Source: Pandoraea communis (GTDB lineage: Bacteria > Pseudomonadota > Gammaproteobacteria > Burkholderiales > Burkholderiaceae). Taken from it: 64,000 nucleotides of DNA. The position numbers were made by a program, and so were the translations under genes. The stretch is from the NCBI RefSeq assembly GCF_902459745.1, contig NZ_CABPSJ010000001.1:248001-312000 (forward strand), in the 5' to 3' direction. Below the pieces are notes generated by a model. It was given only the letters and a program-made list of their open reading frames with translations. It was not told where the DNA came from and made no database searches. Positions 26,980 to 35,527 of this stretch are shown in pieces (within the stretch, counting starts at the first letter, position 1; each line of letters starts with the position of its first letter).

Positions 26980-26999
26980 GGTGTATGCCGGCGTACGAC

Positions 27000-27344
27000 T
27001 CAGAAAATCACGTACACCTTGCGAATGGTCTCGTCGATCTGCCAGAGACCTTCGGTATTGGCTTCGAAGAACAGCGTGTCGCCCGGTGCGATCTCCAGCG
27101 GCGCCTCGCCATCGGGCGTAAACGTCGCGCGCCCCGCCAGAAAATGCATCACTTCGGCCTGCTTGACCGAGCGTCGATAGGTGCCCGGTGTGCATTCGAA
27201 CACTCCGGTATCGATCGCCTCGTTGCCCGGAATCACCTTCTGCACGCCGCTGACCTGCGCCGGCGTGGTTCCCGGCAGGCCCGCGGTGCCCCAATCTTCC
27301 AGGCCGCGCAACTGGGCGCTCTGCCTGATCTGCTGCACTTTCAT
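27000..27344 (-). CDS. cupin-domain protein (cupin_3/EutQ-like)
   Basis: 114-aa single-domain cupin: TGVFECTPGTYRRSVKQAEVMHFLAGRATF forms the first motif region (quoted range; key residues E-H pair in EVMHFL) and IAPGDTLFFEANTEGLWQID the second. The metal-ligand pattern is partial, with H in MHF but E/L in place of the final histidine, as in many cupin_3 proteins. The ATG at 27344 follows ACAGGAGTCATTC. It is last in a likely operon ttuC-like/semialdehyde dehydrogenase/cupin, 24 bp after the dehydrogenase. Function unknown; binding or isomerisation of a small carbohydrate acid is typical of relatives. Confidence 0.75.
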   Translation of the reverse strand: MKVQQIRQSAQLRGLEDWGTAGLPGTTPAQVSGVQKVIPGNEAIDTGVFECTPGTYRRSVKQAEVMHFLAGRATFTPDGEAPLEIAPGDTLFFEANTEGLWQIDETIRKVYVIF

Positions 27345-27368
27345 GAATGACTCCTGTCGCGCGTGCCG

Positions 27369-28841
27369 TCAGGCGAGATTGCCCTGGCACAGATACTTGA
27401 TGGCGAGATAATCGTCGAGGCCGTACTTCGACCCCTCGCGCCCATAGCCCGACTCTTTGACGCCGCCGAACGGCGCAGCTTCGCTGGCGAGCGCGCCTTC
27501 GTTGATGCCCACGATGCCGGCCTCGAGCGCACCGGCCACCCGCTCGATGCGGCGCAGGTTTTCACTGTAGAAATAGGCCGCGAGCCCGAACGGCGTGTCG
27601 TTGGCCCGCTGGACAACTTCGTCTTCCGTCTCGAAGCGGAACAGCGGTGCGACGGGACCGAACGTCTCTTCGCATGTCAGCGCCATGCTTTCGTCGGCGT
27701 TGATGAGCACCGTAGGCGCGTAGTAGTTGGGCCCCAGCACATCGAGCCGCTTGCCGCCTGTCGTCACGTGCGCGCCCCTTGCGACGGCATCGTCGACATG
27801 GCGGGCGATTTTCTCGACCGCCCGTGCATTGATCATCGGGCCGATCTGCGCCTGATCGTCGGTCGCGGGCGCCACCTTGAGTGCCGCAACGGCTTCGGTC
27901 AGCATGCCCGCGAAACGCTCGTACACACCGGCCTGCACGTAGATGCGATTCGGGCACACGCACGTCTGTCCGCCGTTGCGGAACTTGGCCGCCATCAGGC
28001 CCGCCACGGCAGCCGGCAGATCCGCATCGTCGAACACGATGAACGGCGCGTTGCCGCCAAGCTCCAGCGACAGTTTCTTGAGCGTGCCGGCGGACTCGCG
28101 CGCGAGATGCTTGCCGACCGGCGTCGAGCCGGTGAACGTGATCTTGCGCACGCGCGCGTCGGCCAGCCATTCGGCGACAGCGCTCACGCCCTGCTCTCGC
28201 GACGCGGCAATCATGTTGAGCACCCCGGCTGGCAGACCGGCATCTTCTGCCAGATACGCCAGCGCAAGCGCCGTCAATGGTGTGTCTTCGGCAGGTTTGG
28301 CCACGACCGTGCAACCGACAGCCAGCGCCGGTGCGATCTTGCGCGCGATCATCGCCAGCGGGAAGTTCCACGGCGTCACCGCCGCCACGATCCCGATCGG
28401 CTCCTTGACTGCCATCATGCGCTTGCCGCGCGTCTGCGTCGGGATGATGTCGCCGTACACGCGCGTCGCCTCATCGGCGAACCACGCCACATACGACGCG
28501 CCGTAATTGACCTCGCCACGCGCCTCGGCGAGCGGCTTGCCCTGCTCCATCGAAATCAGCCGCGCAAGATCCTCGCGATGCCCGATGATCGCGGCATGCC
28601 AGCGGCGCAAGAACGCGGCACGCTCGGCCGGCAACGTGGCGCGCCACGCCGGCAATGCGCGCTCGGCAGCGTCGACCGCAGCGCGGGCATCGGCCGGCGC
28701 GGCGTCGGCCACTTGCGCAATGGTCTCGCCCGTGGCGGGATTGGTCACGACGAAGCGTCGCCCGGTGACGGCATCCTGCCATTCGCCATCGACTATCTGT
28801 TGCGTGCGCAGCAGTTCGGTGCGCGTGAGTTCCAGCGTCAT
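27369..28841 (-). CDS. gabD: NAD(P)-dependent succinate-semialdehyde dehydrogenase
   Basis: 490-aa aldehyde dehydrogenase closely resembling GabD. It has AVTPWNFPLAMIARKIAPAL, the glycine loop FTGSTPVGKHLARES, catalytic glutamate in LELGGNAPFIVFDDAD and the nucleophile in GGQTCVCPNRIYVQAG (CVC pair as in GabD). The C-terminal FGGVKESGYGREGSKYGLDD is also typical. Expected reaction: succinate semialdehyde to succinate with NAD(P)+, but the neighbouring tartrate/malate dehydrogenase suggests that another dicarboxylate semialdehyde may be the true substrate. The ATG at 28841 follows CCGGAGAATGCAAT. It is 145 bp after the dehydrogenase gene and 24 bp before the cupin. Confidence 0.85.
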   Translation of the reverse strand: MTLELTRTELLRTQQIVDGEWQDAVTGRRFVVTNPATGETIAQVADAAPADARAAVDAAERALPAWRATLPAERAAFLRRWHAAIIGHREDLARLISMEQGKPLAEARGEVNYGASYVAWFADEATRVYGDIIPTQTRGKRMMAVKEPIGIVAAVTPWNFPLAMIARKIAPALAVGCTVVAKPAEDTPLTALALAYLAEDAGLPAGVLNMIAASREQGVSAVAEWLADARVRKITFTGSTPVGKHLARESAGTLKKLSLELGGNAPFIVFDDADLPAAVAGLMAAKFRNGGQTCVCPNRIYVQAGVYERFAGMLTEAVAALKVAPATDDQAQIGPMINARAVEKIARHVDDAVARGAHVTTGGKRLDVLGPNYYAPTVLINADESMALTCEETFGPVAPLFRFETEDEVVQRANDTPFGLAAYFYSENLRRIERVAGALEAGIVGINEGALASEAAPFGGVKESGYGREGSKYGLDDYLAIKYLCQGNLA

Positions 28842-28986
28842 ATTGCATTCTCCGGTTGCTTCATCGATACCGCCGCACGAAAACGCACAGCGGTATCGGT
28901 ATCAAGGTCATCGTTGCAAAAGGGGCCGATGACTCGCCTGACGAACAAGACAGGGACGTAGAGGGCCTGAGAAATATCGGTGCGTG

Positions 28987-30084
28987 TCAGGCGCTCAGCA
29001 CGGCGGCGATCGCCTCGCCGACTTCGGTCGTGCTGGCGGTACCGCCCATGTCGCCCGTGCGCGGGCCGTCCTTGATGACGGCGCCAATTGCCGCGACGAT
29101 CGCGTCGTGCGCTTCGCGCGCGCGGCCCTGACCCTTGCCCAGAAAGTCGAGCATCATCGCTGCGGTCCAGATCATGCCGATCGGGTTGGCGATATTCTTG
29201 CCGGCGATGTCCGGCGCCGAACCGTGTACCGGCTCGAACAGCGACGGGAAGTTGCCTTCCGGGTTGAGGTTGCCCGACGGGGCGATGCCGATCGTGCCCG
29301 TGCAGGCAGGGCCCAGGTCCGACAGGATGTCGCCGAACAGGTTGCTCGCCACCACCACGTCGAAGCGATCCGGATTCAGCACGAAGCGTGCACACAGAAT
29401 GTCGATGTGCTGCTTGTCCCACTTCACGTCCGGATACTTGGCAGCCGTCTCGGCGGCGCGCTGATCCCACCACGGCATCGAGATCGAGATGCCGTTGCTC
29501 TTGGTCGCCACGGTGATCTTCTTGGCCGCGCGTTGCTGCGCCAGTTCGAATGCGAACTTCATCACGCGCTCGGTGCCACGGCGCGTGAACACCGATTCCT
29601 GCACGACGAACTCGCGGTCGGTGCCCTCGAACATCACGCCGCCGATCGACGAGTACTCACCTTCGGTGTTCTCGCGCACGATCATGAAGTCGATGTCGCC
29701 CACTTTGCGGTTGGCGAGCGGCGACGGTACGCCGTCGAACAGGCGGGCCGGGCGCAGGTTGATGTACTGGTCGAATTCACGACGGAACTTGAGCAGCGAG
29801 CCCCACAGCGAGATGTGATCGGGCACCGTGTCGGGCCAGCCCACCGCGCCGAACAGGATCGCGTCGACGCCTTCGAGCTGCTGCTTCCAGTCGTCCGGCA
29901 TCATCTGGCCGTGCAGCGCGTAGTAGTCGCAGCTAGCCCATTCAATGTGCTGGTACTCGAGCGGGATGCCGAAGCGGCGGCTAACCGCGTCAAGCGCGCG
30001 CAGGCCTTCGGGCATCACTTCCTTGCCGATGCCATCGCCCGGAATGACGGCGATACGGAACGGGCGAGAAACAGTGGCAGTCAT
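28987..30084 (-). CDS. tartrate dehydrogenase/decarboxylase or D-malate dehydrogenase
   Basis: 365-aa beta-decarboxylating dehydrogenase of the isocitrate/isopropylmalate family. Markers: FRIAVIPGDGIGKEVMPEGL, the TtuC/DmlA-specific HIEWASCDYYALHGQMMPDDW, LRPARLFDGVPSPLANRK-like region, IVRENTEGEYSSIGG and LFEPVHGSAPDIAGKNIANP. It should oxidise tartrate or D-malate with NAD+ and Mn2+/Mg2+, sometimes with decarboxylation. The ATG at 30084 follows TCAGGAGACAACC. It is the first gene of the operon and is divergent from a LysR gene, as is common for ttuC/dmlA, where the LysR protein responds to the substrate. Confidence 0.88.
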   Translation of the reverse strand: MTATVSRPFRIAVIPGDGIGKEVMPEGLRALDAVSRRFGIPLEYQHIEWASCDYYALHGQMMPDDWKQQLEGVDAILFGAVGWPDTVPDHISLWGSLLKFRREFDQYINLRPARLFDGVPSPLANRKVGDIDFMIVRENTEGEYSSIGGVMFEGTDREFVVQESVFTRRGTERVMKFAFELAQQRAAKKITVATKSNGISISMPWWDQRAAETAAKYPDVKWDKQHIDILCARFVLNPDRFDVVVASNLFGDILSDLGPACTGTIGIAPSGNLNPEGNFPSLFEPVHGSAPDIAGKNIANPIGMIWTAAMMLDFLGKGQGRAREAHDAIVAAIGAVIKDGPRTGDMGGTASTTEVGEAIAAVLSA

Positions 30085-30136
30085 GGTTGTCTCCTGAAAT
30101 GTCCAAAACGATCGATGGGCTGAGCATCGGGTATGT

Positions 30137-30152
30137 GTGAAGTTTATTTCAC
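30137..30152. promoter_or_regulatory. candidate LysR operator between ttuC-like and lysR genes
   Basis: GTGAAGTTTATTTCAC has 5-bp arms (GTGAA/TTCAC) around 6 A/T-rich bases, in the 128-bp divergent region. A related half-site, GTGTGAATAAAG, lies nearer the lysR start. Site assignment is by position only. Confidence 0.4.
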
Positions 30153-30212
30153 CAAAAACCGAATAGAATCCACCTAACTGTTGACCAACTATCCACGAAG
30201 TGTGAATAAAGC

Positions 30213-31163
30213 ATGGCACTGACCTCTCCCGCCCTGTCCGCCTCGCCGAATCTCGACGACCTGCGCGTGTTTTGCCTCGTGGCGCGCAAGGCCAGCTTCT
30301 CTGCCGCCGCAGACACATTGAACGCGTCGCCGGCCTATGTGAGCAAACGCGTCGGCATACTCGAAGCGTCGCTGGGCACCAAGCTGCTGCACCGCTCCAC
30401 ACGCCGCGTCACCATCACCGATGCCGGCGAACGTGTCTATGCCTGGGCCGAGAAGATTCTCGACGACGTGCATCATCTGATCGAGGACGTCTCGACCACC
30501 CGCCAGGTGCCGCGCGGCATGTTGCGTGTATCGAGCAGTTTCGGCTTCGGGCGGCACATGGTGGCGCCTGCCATGTCGCGCCTGCGCGAGCTGCATCCGC
30601 AACTGAACGTGCGGCTCGATCTGTTCGATCGCATCGTGGACGTCGCGGCCGAAGGATACGACCTCGACGTGCGCATCGGCGACGACATCGCACCGCATCT
30701 GATTGCCAAGCGACTGGCGGCCAATCACCGTGTGCTGTGTGCCTCGCCCGCCTATCTCGCCGAGCACGGTACGCCGCGACAGATCGACGATCTGGCCGGG
30801 CACGCCTGTATCGCCATCAAGGAGCGCGATCACCCGTTCGGCGTGTGGCGCTTGTCGCATCGCGGCGAGACGGTGTCGCTCAAGGTCACCGGCCCACTGT
30901 CGACCAATCACGGCGAAGTGGCCGTGCAATGGGCGCTTGATGGGCAGGGCATTCTGCTACGTTCGATCTGGCAGGTGCAGCCGCTGCTCGAGGACGGCAC
31001 GCTGGTGCAGGTACTGCCCGATGTGACGCAGCCCGCTAACGTGTGGGCGGTCTATCCGACACGACTTGCCGGGTCGGCGAAAGTCCGCGCGTGCGTGAAC
31101 TTCCTGTCCGAGGAATTCAGTCATTGGGAAGGCGGCATGGGCGTGCCCGCGTCGACACGCTGA
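30213..31163 (+). CDS. LysR-family transcriptional regulator (DmlR-like)
   Basis: 316-aa LysR protein. The HTH reads NLDDLRVFCLVARKASFSAA and ASPAYVSKRVGILEASLGTK; the effector domain begins GMLRVSSSFGFGRHMVAPAM and contains YDLDVRIGDDIAPHLIAKRL, as in the DmlR group. Divergent from the tartrate/D-malate dehydrogenase operon, which it probably controls in response to the substrate. The ATG at 30213 lies 12 bases after GTGAATAAAGC; the HTH sits at the usual offset from it. Confidence 0.88.
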   Translation: MALTSPALSASPNLDDLRVFCLVARKASFSAAADTLNASPAYVSKRVGILEASLGTKLLHRSTRRVTITDAGERVYAWAEKILDDVHHLIEDVSTTRQVPRGMLRVSSSFGFGRHMVAPAMSRLRELHPQLNVRLDLFDRIVDVAAEGYDLDVRIGDDIAPHLIAKRLAANHRVLCASPAYLAEHGTPRQIDDLAGHACIAIKERDHPFGVWRLSHRGETVSLKVTGPLSTNHGEVAVQWALDGQGILLRSIWQVQPLLEDGTLVQVLPDVTQPANVWAVYPTRLAGSAKVRACVNFLSEEFSHWEGGMGVPASTR

Positions 31164-31195
31164 GATGCGGGTGAGTCGGCTGCCCCCCGATGTGC

Positions 31196-31690
31196 TCAGC
31201 CTCGCGGAGCGAACAGGGATTCGAGCGGATACTGCGTCTTGACGAACGGCGACTTGATGATGACGTAGCTGAAGTACTTCTCGATGCCAATGTCGCGCTC
31301 CAGCAGCCCTTCGATGATGCTTTGATAGTGACTGACGCTGCGCGTGACGAACTTGAGCAGGTAGTCGTAACCGCCGCTGGCGAGATGGCACTCGACGATT
31401 TCGTCGACATCGCGAATGGCGTCGACAAAGCGGATGAAGTCCTCGCGGCGATGATCCGCCAGGGTCACTTCGGTGAAGACCAACTGAACGTCGCCGAGCT
31501 TTTCAAGCTGAATCTGCGCACCGTAGCCGGCGATGTAACCGGCTTTTTCAAGGCGCTTGACGCGTATCAGGCACGGGCTCGGCGAGAGGCCGACGGCGTC
31601 GGCCAGTTCCAGGTTGGTAATGCGGCCTCGCTTTTGCAACTGCGAGAGAATGCGCAAGTCGATACGGTCAAGTTTGCAGTCCGTGCCCAT
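31196..31690 (-). CDS. Lrp/AsnC-family transcriptional regulator
   Basis: 164-aa feast/famine regulator. HTH: LDRIDLRILSQLQKRGRITN and LELADAVGLSPSPCLIRVKRL; C-terminal RAM (ligand-binding) domain with LVFTEVTLADHRREDFIRFV and VECHLASGGYDYLLKFVTRS. The C-terminal YPLESLFAPRG resembles BkdR-type Lrp proteins. It lies 119 bp downstream of, and in the same direction as, a class III aminotransferase gene, a common pairing in which the Lrp protein senses the amino substrate. A promoter of its own in the gap is likely. Confidence 0.85.
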   Translation of the reverse strand: MGTDCKLDRIDLRILSQLQKRGRITNLELADAVGLSPSPCLIRVKRLEKAGYIAGYGAQIQLEKLGDVQLVFTEVTLADHRREDFIRFVDAIRDVDEIVECHLASGGYDYLLKFVTRSVSHYQSIIEGLLERDIGIEKYFSYVIIKSPFVKTQYPLESLFAPRG

Positions 31691-31809
31691 CGTCGTGTCT
31701 TCGCGCCCGCAGGGGCTTGGTCAATCGTAGATCGTCAACGATCTTAACACAGCGCTAACGCGCCACAAGCCCCCGCACGAGGCCGCCCATCATGCCGTCG
31801 AGCCCCTGC

Positions 31810-33213
31810 TCATGCGGCTTTCCGGGCCCCCTGCGCGGCGCTCACCGCCGCCTTCACGGCGTCGTCCTGCAGCACTTCGTCGAGCGTGGCGCGCACGCGA
31901 TCGACCATCAGCGAAACGTCCTGCGCGGTGAAACACAACGCCGGTGCGAAGCCCAGGATGTTGTCGGCGAACGCACGGAAAATCACACCGTGCCGATACG
32001 CCGCCGAAGCGATCTTGTCCGACAGTTTCACCGCCGGATCGAAGCGCGCCTTGGTGGCCTTGTCGGCCACGAGCTCTACCGCACCGAGCAGACCGAGATG
32101 GCGCGAGTCGCCGACCATCGGGTGATCGAGCAGCGAGTCGAGCCCCGCACCGAACACCGGCGCCACCGCCTGAGCGTTGGCCAGCAAGCCGCCTTCGTAC
32201 AGTCGGATGACTTCGAGCGCCACGGCGGCACTCACCGGATGCGCAGAGTACGTCTGCCCATGCCCGACAACGGCGCCGTGCTCGCCCTCGGCGATGGCCT
32301 GATAAATCGCGTCGCTCATGAGCACGGCCCCCATCGGCGCATAGCCTGAGGTCAGGCCCTTGGCCACGGTCATCATGTCCGGCTCGACCTGTTCGATCTC
32401 GCACGCGAACATCGGACCCGTGCGGCCGAAGCCCGTGATGACCTCGTCGGCCACGAACAGGATATCGAGGCGTTTGCACGCGTCGCGCATGGCCCGCAGC
32501 CAGCCCTTCGGCGGCACGATCACGCCGCCCGAGCCCTGTACCGGCTCGCAGAAGAACGCCGCCACATAATCGCTGCCGCCGAGCGCCGCCACTTTCGCTT
32601 CGAGCGCCGCCACACTGGCATCGATCAGCGCCTGGCCGTCACGCCCCAGCGGATCGCGATAGGCGTACGGCGACGGCAGATAGTGCTGCGTCGCCAGCGG
32701 CACGTCGAAGCCGCGGTGGAACGACGCCAGTGCCGTGAGCCCCGCGCCCACCGACGAAGCGCCGTGATAGCCACGCTCCAGCGAGATGAAATGCTTCTTC
32801 TGCGCACGGCCTGTGACGTTGTAGTAATGCGTGATGAAGCGCAACGCAGCGTCGACCGCGTCCGAGCCACCGAGCGAGAAGTAGACGTGCTGCAGCGAGC
32901 GCGGCGCGATCGAGACCAACTTCTCGGCCAGTTGTGCGGCCGGTGCGCTGCCGAAGTGGAAATAGCCGGTGGCGTACGGCAGCTTCGTCATCTGTTCGGC
33001 CGCCGCCGCAACGACGCTCTGCTGCCCGTAGCCGACGTTCACACACCACAGCCCCGCGAAAGCATCGAGCAATTCGTTGCCGTCGATGTCGCGCAGGTAA
33101 GCGCCGTGACCGGATTCGAGCAACGTCGCACCGCGCTGTTCGTGGGCGCGATAGCTGACGACGGGATGGATCAGATGCCGGCGGTCGGCATCGAGAAGCG
33201 CTTGCTTGGCCAT
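31810..33213 (-). CDS. class III omega-aminotransferase (PLP)
   Basis: 467-aa PLP enzyme of the class III family. The N-terminal part has LRDIDGNELLDAFAGLWCVN; the cofactor-binding region has LGGSDAVDAALRFITHYYN, HGASSVGAGLTALASFH and DEVITGFGRTGPMFACE, and the Schiff-base lysine is in MTVAKGLTSGYAPMGAVLMS. It resembles omega-amino acid or diamine:pyruvate aminotransferases (SpuC-like, beta-alanine or taurine type); the amino donor cannot be assigned. As a possible taurine:pyruvate aminotransferase it would offer a second route to sulfoacetaldehyde, but it is 21 kb from xsc. The Lrp gene downstream suggests induction by an amino acid. Confidence 0.82.
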   Translation of the reverse strand: MAKQALLDADRRHLIHPVVSYRAHEQRGATLLESGHGAYLRDIDGNELLDAFAGLWCVNVGYGQQSVVAAAAEQMTKLPYATGYFHFGSAPAAQLAEKLVSIAPRSLQHVYFSLGGSDAVDAALRFITHYYNVTGRAQKKHFISLERGYHGASSVGAGLTALASFHRGFDVPLATQHYLPSPYAYRDPLGRDGQALIDASVAALEAKVAALGGSDYVAAFFCEPVQGSGGVIVPPKGWLRAMRDACKRLDILFVADEVITGFGRTGPMFACEIEQVEPDMMTVAKGLTSGYAPMGAVLMSDAIYQAIAEGEHGAVVGHGQTYSAHPVSAAVALEVIRLYEGGLLANAQAVAPVFGAGLDSLLDHPMVGDSRHLGLLGAVELVADKATKARFDPAVKLSDKIASAAYRHGVIFRAFADNILGFAPALCFTAQDVSLMVDRVRATLDEVLQDDAVKAAVSAAQGARKAA

Positions 33214-33371
33214 TGGATTCTCTCGGCTTGTCGATGGAAGGGGGTGAACACGCCTTCCATACTAGAGAGTCGCCGGCACGCACGCGCCGCCAAATAATGC
33301 CGAAAAAAGAATGTGCGCCGCGTATTTTCGGCGCACGCAGCATTTTCTGCTGTGCGGGGTCCGCCCAGATG

Positions 33372-34298
33372 TCAGTAGCCCTGGCTGCGATCGATCTGAC
33401 CGATCATCGGCAGCCCGTCGCGATGCCGGCGCAGGTTGTCGAGCACCACTTCCACGGCCGTCTCCGGACGCGTGGCGCTGGCGATATGCGGCGTGATGCG
33501 CACGTTCGGGTGAGCCCACAGCGGATGCGACGCCGGCAGCGGCTCCGGATCGGTCACATCGAGAATGGCATTTGCCAGATGACCGCTGTCGAGCAGCGCC
33601 AGCAGATCGTACTGATTGAGATGGCCGCCGCGACCGACATTGATCAACGATGCCCCGCGCGGCAGCCCCGAGAGCAGACGTTTGTCCAGAATGCCGCGCG
33701 TTGTTGCGGTGAGCGGCAGCAGGCAGATGAGATAGTCGGTGCGCGCAAGAAAGGCGTTCAGCGACGCGTAGCCGGCATAGCAATTCACGCCCTCGACCTC
33801 GCGCGGCGTACGGCTCCAGCCGGCGCAATCGAAGCCGAAGCGACGCAGTTCCCCCAACACGGCCTGCCCAAGCATGCCCAGGCCGAGTACACCGACACGG
33901 CGCTCGCCGGCGGGCACCACCGTCAATTCCGTCCACTCGCGTGCCGCCTGCTGGCGGGCATACGCAAAGATGTCGCGATGCAACGTCAGCACGGCTTGCG
34001 TGACGTACTCCACCATGCCCTCGATGATGCCGGGCTCGACCATGCGCACCACCGGCACATGCGCCGGTATCAGCGACAGGTCGAACTGGTCGATGCCGGC
34101 CCCGGTCGAGAACACCACTTCGACGTTAGGCAGCAGCGAATGCAAGTCTTCGGGTGGCTTCCAGGCGGCGAGGTATCTCACATCGCGGGCATCGCCCACG
34201 TCGGGCCACATGCGAAAGCCCGCCTCGGGGGCACGCTCGGCGAACAGACGCGCCCAGACGGCGCCGCGCGCCGGATCGGCCTTGTACAAAAACGACAT
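33372..34298 (-). CDS. glyoxylate/hydroxypyruvate reductase A-like D-2-hydroxyacid dehydrogenase
   Basis: 308-aa NAD(P)-dependent 2-hydroxyacid dehydrogenase of the GhrA type. The dinucleotide site is VGVLGLGMLGQAVLGELRRF; GASLINVGRGGHLNQYDLLAL and HPLWAHPNVRITPHIASATR carry the catalytic Arg/Glu/His context. It reduces glyoxylate, hydroxypyruvate or similar 2-oxoacids. The ATG at 34298 (MSFLYKADPARG) is the usual GhrA-like beginning; the frame upstream overlaps the GNAT gene and is not credible. It is 16 bp downstream of the GNAT gene, same strand. Confidence 0.87.
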   Translation of the reverse strand: MSFLYKADPARGAVWARLFAERAPEAGFRMWPDVGDARDVRYLAAWKPPEDLHSLLPNVEVVFSTGAGIDQFDLSLIPAHVPVVRMVEPGIIEGMVEYVTQAVLTLHRDIFAYARQQAAREWTELTVVPAGERRVGVLGLGMLGQAVLGELRRFGFDCAGWSRTPREVEGVNCYAGYASLNAFLARTDYLICLLPLTATTRGILDKRLLSGLPRGASLINVGRGGHLNQYDLLALLDSGHLANAILDVTDPEPLPASHPLWAHPNVRITPHIASATRPETAVEVVLDNLRRHRDGLPMIGQIDRSQGY

Positions 34299-34314
34299 TG
34301 CCCGCCCCCCCCTG

Positions 34315-35196
34315 TCAGCCGATGGCCTGATTGATGATGGCGAACTGGCGGAATTCGTCGTCGCTGCGCGGCACACCGTTACGGGCCATCTTCACGACGG
34401 TATCGACACGCGCCAGCCCAAGCGACGCAAGCCAGTCGGTCAGCCCGCTGTCTGCCGGTGTATCAATCCGCACGAAGCGGCCTTCGTGCAGCGTCAGCCA
34501 GTGCGCGATCATCGCCTCGGCGCGCTGCTGCGCCAGTGCGTCGCCACCCTTGCGGCTCACCACCACCGGGCCGATCACGAAGCCGCGGCCGAAACGGCGG
34601 AACAGCGAGAAGCCGAGCAGTTCGCCATCGTGCTCCAGCGCGATGCCATCGGCGATATCGAGCAATGCCGGCAGAATGCGACGGCGATCGAGATCGCTGG
34701 CACGGCTGGCGAGCACGATCAGGCGCTCCGGATCGTTGGCGCCGAGCGGGCGCAGCCGCTCGCCGGGCGGCAGCTCCATCAACGGCGGGCGACGGGCGGT
34801 GCCCTGGTGCTGATCGATCTTGCCGATGGCGGTGAAGCCAAGTTTTTCATAGAGCGGCTGACCGGCCGGCGTGGCGTGCAGCACGGTCGTGCGCGAGCCG
34901 AGCGCGTCGAGCATGCGCTCCATCAGTTCGCGGCCGATGCCTCGGCCCTGCCGGTCTGGCGAGACGATGACCATGCCGAGCGAGCCACCTGACTCGCCGT
35001 ACTGCCAGTACAGTGCGGTGCCAACGACCTCGTCGCCGTCGAGCGCGACGAAACCCTGCCCCTGACGCAACAGAAAGCGCCAGTCGTCGGGTTTGTGCGG
35101 CCAGCGCGCGGCGCTGGAAAGTCGATGGCCAGCCGACACATCGGCCGCCGTGAAGGGCCGGTAGACGAGCCGGGATGATGCTGGGAATTCGGACAC
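34315..35196 (-). CDS. tandem GNAT-family N-acetyltransferase
   Basis: 293-aa protein with two GNAT folds. The first has the acetyl-CoA motif VIVSPDRQGRGIGRELMERM and LYEKLGFTAIGKIDQHQG; the second (about residue 155 on) is a shorter GNAT-like repeat with ALEHDGELLGFSLFRRFGRG-like strands and HWLTLHEGRFVRIDTPADSG. Such double-GNAT proteins (YitH/Acetyltransf_18 type) acetylate small amines, but the substrate is unknown. I start it at GTG 35196 (VSEFPASSRLVYRPF), because CCAAGGAGGCTCGGC lies directly upstream; no ATG fits. It probably forms an operon with the GhrA-like gene. Confidence 0.75.
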   Translation of the reverse strand: MSEFPASSRLVYRPFTAADVSAGHRLSSAARWPHKPDDWRFLLRQGQGFVALDGDEVVGTALYWQYGESGGSLGMVIVSPDRQGRGIGRELMERMLDALGSRTTVLHATPAGQPLYEKLGFTAIGKIDQHQGTARRPPLMELPPGERLRPLGANDPERLIVLASRASDLDRRRILPALLDIADGIALEHDGELLGFSLFRRFGRGFVIGPVVVSRKGGDALAQQRAEAMIAHWLTLHEGRFVRIDTPADSGLTDWLASLGLARVDTVVKMARNGVPRSDDEFRQFAIINQAIG

Positions 35197-35527
35197 GCCG
35201 AGCCTCCTTGGAGCATTGCCGGATACAGGGTGAGCATGGCTCACGACGCCTTCACTATGGCGACCCGCCCGATCATTGCATAGGACGATCCTGTTATTCG
35301 GCGCCACAATCCCGCGCGACGAAAAGAACGCGACAAAACGTGTCGCGCATGCACCGAAAACCATTGCCTCATGCGGTCTGCGCATTTGTTTCGGCGCAAT
35401 CTGCCACGCGCCTCTGACTACCATGACACAGGGCAGCACCGCACGGCCCTACCCCACATCGCTCCCGTTCCCAACCAGATCGCCTGTCGGCCCGGACCGT
35501 GCGCCGAGGCGGCCCCGGAGAATCAGT

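Noticed and set aside
27363-28961. 532-codon open frame on the plus strand
   Set aside because: Antisense to the GabD-like gene, whose motifs are complete.
31810-33213. Assigning the class III aminotransferase as taurine:pyruvate aminotransferase (tpa)
   Set aside because: It is 21 kb from xsc, has its own Lrp neighbour, and sequence alone does not separate Tpa from other omega-aminotransferases.
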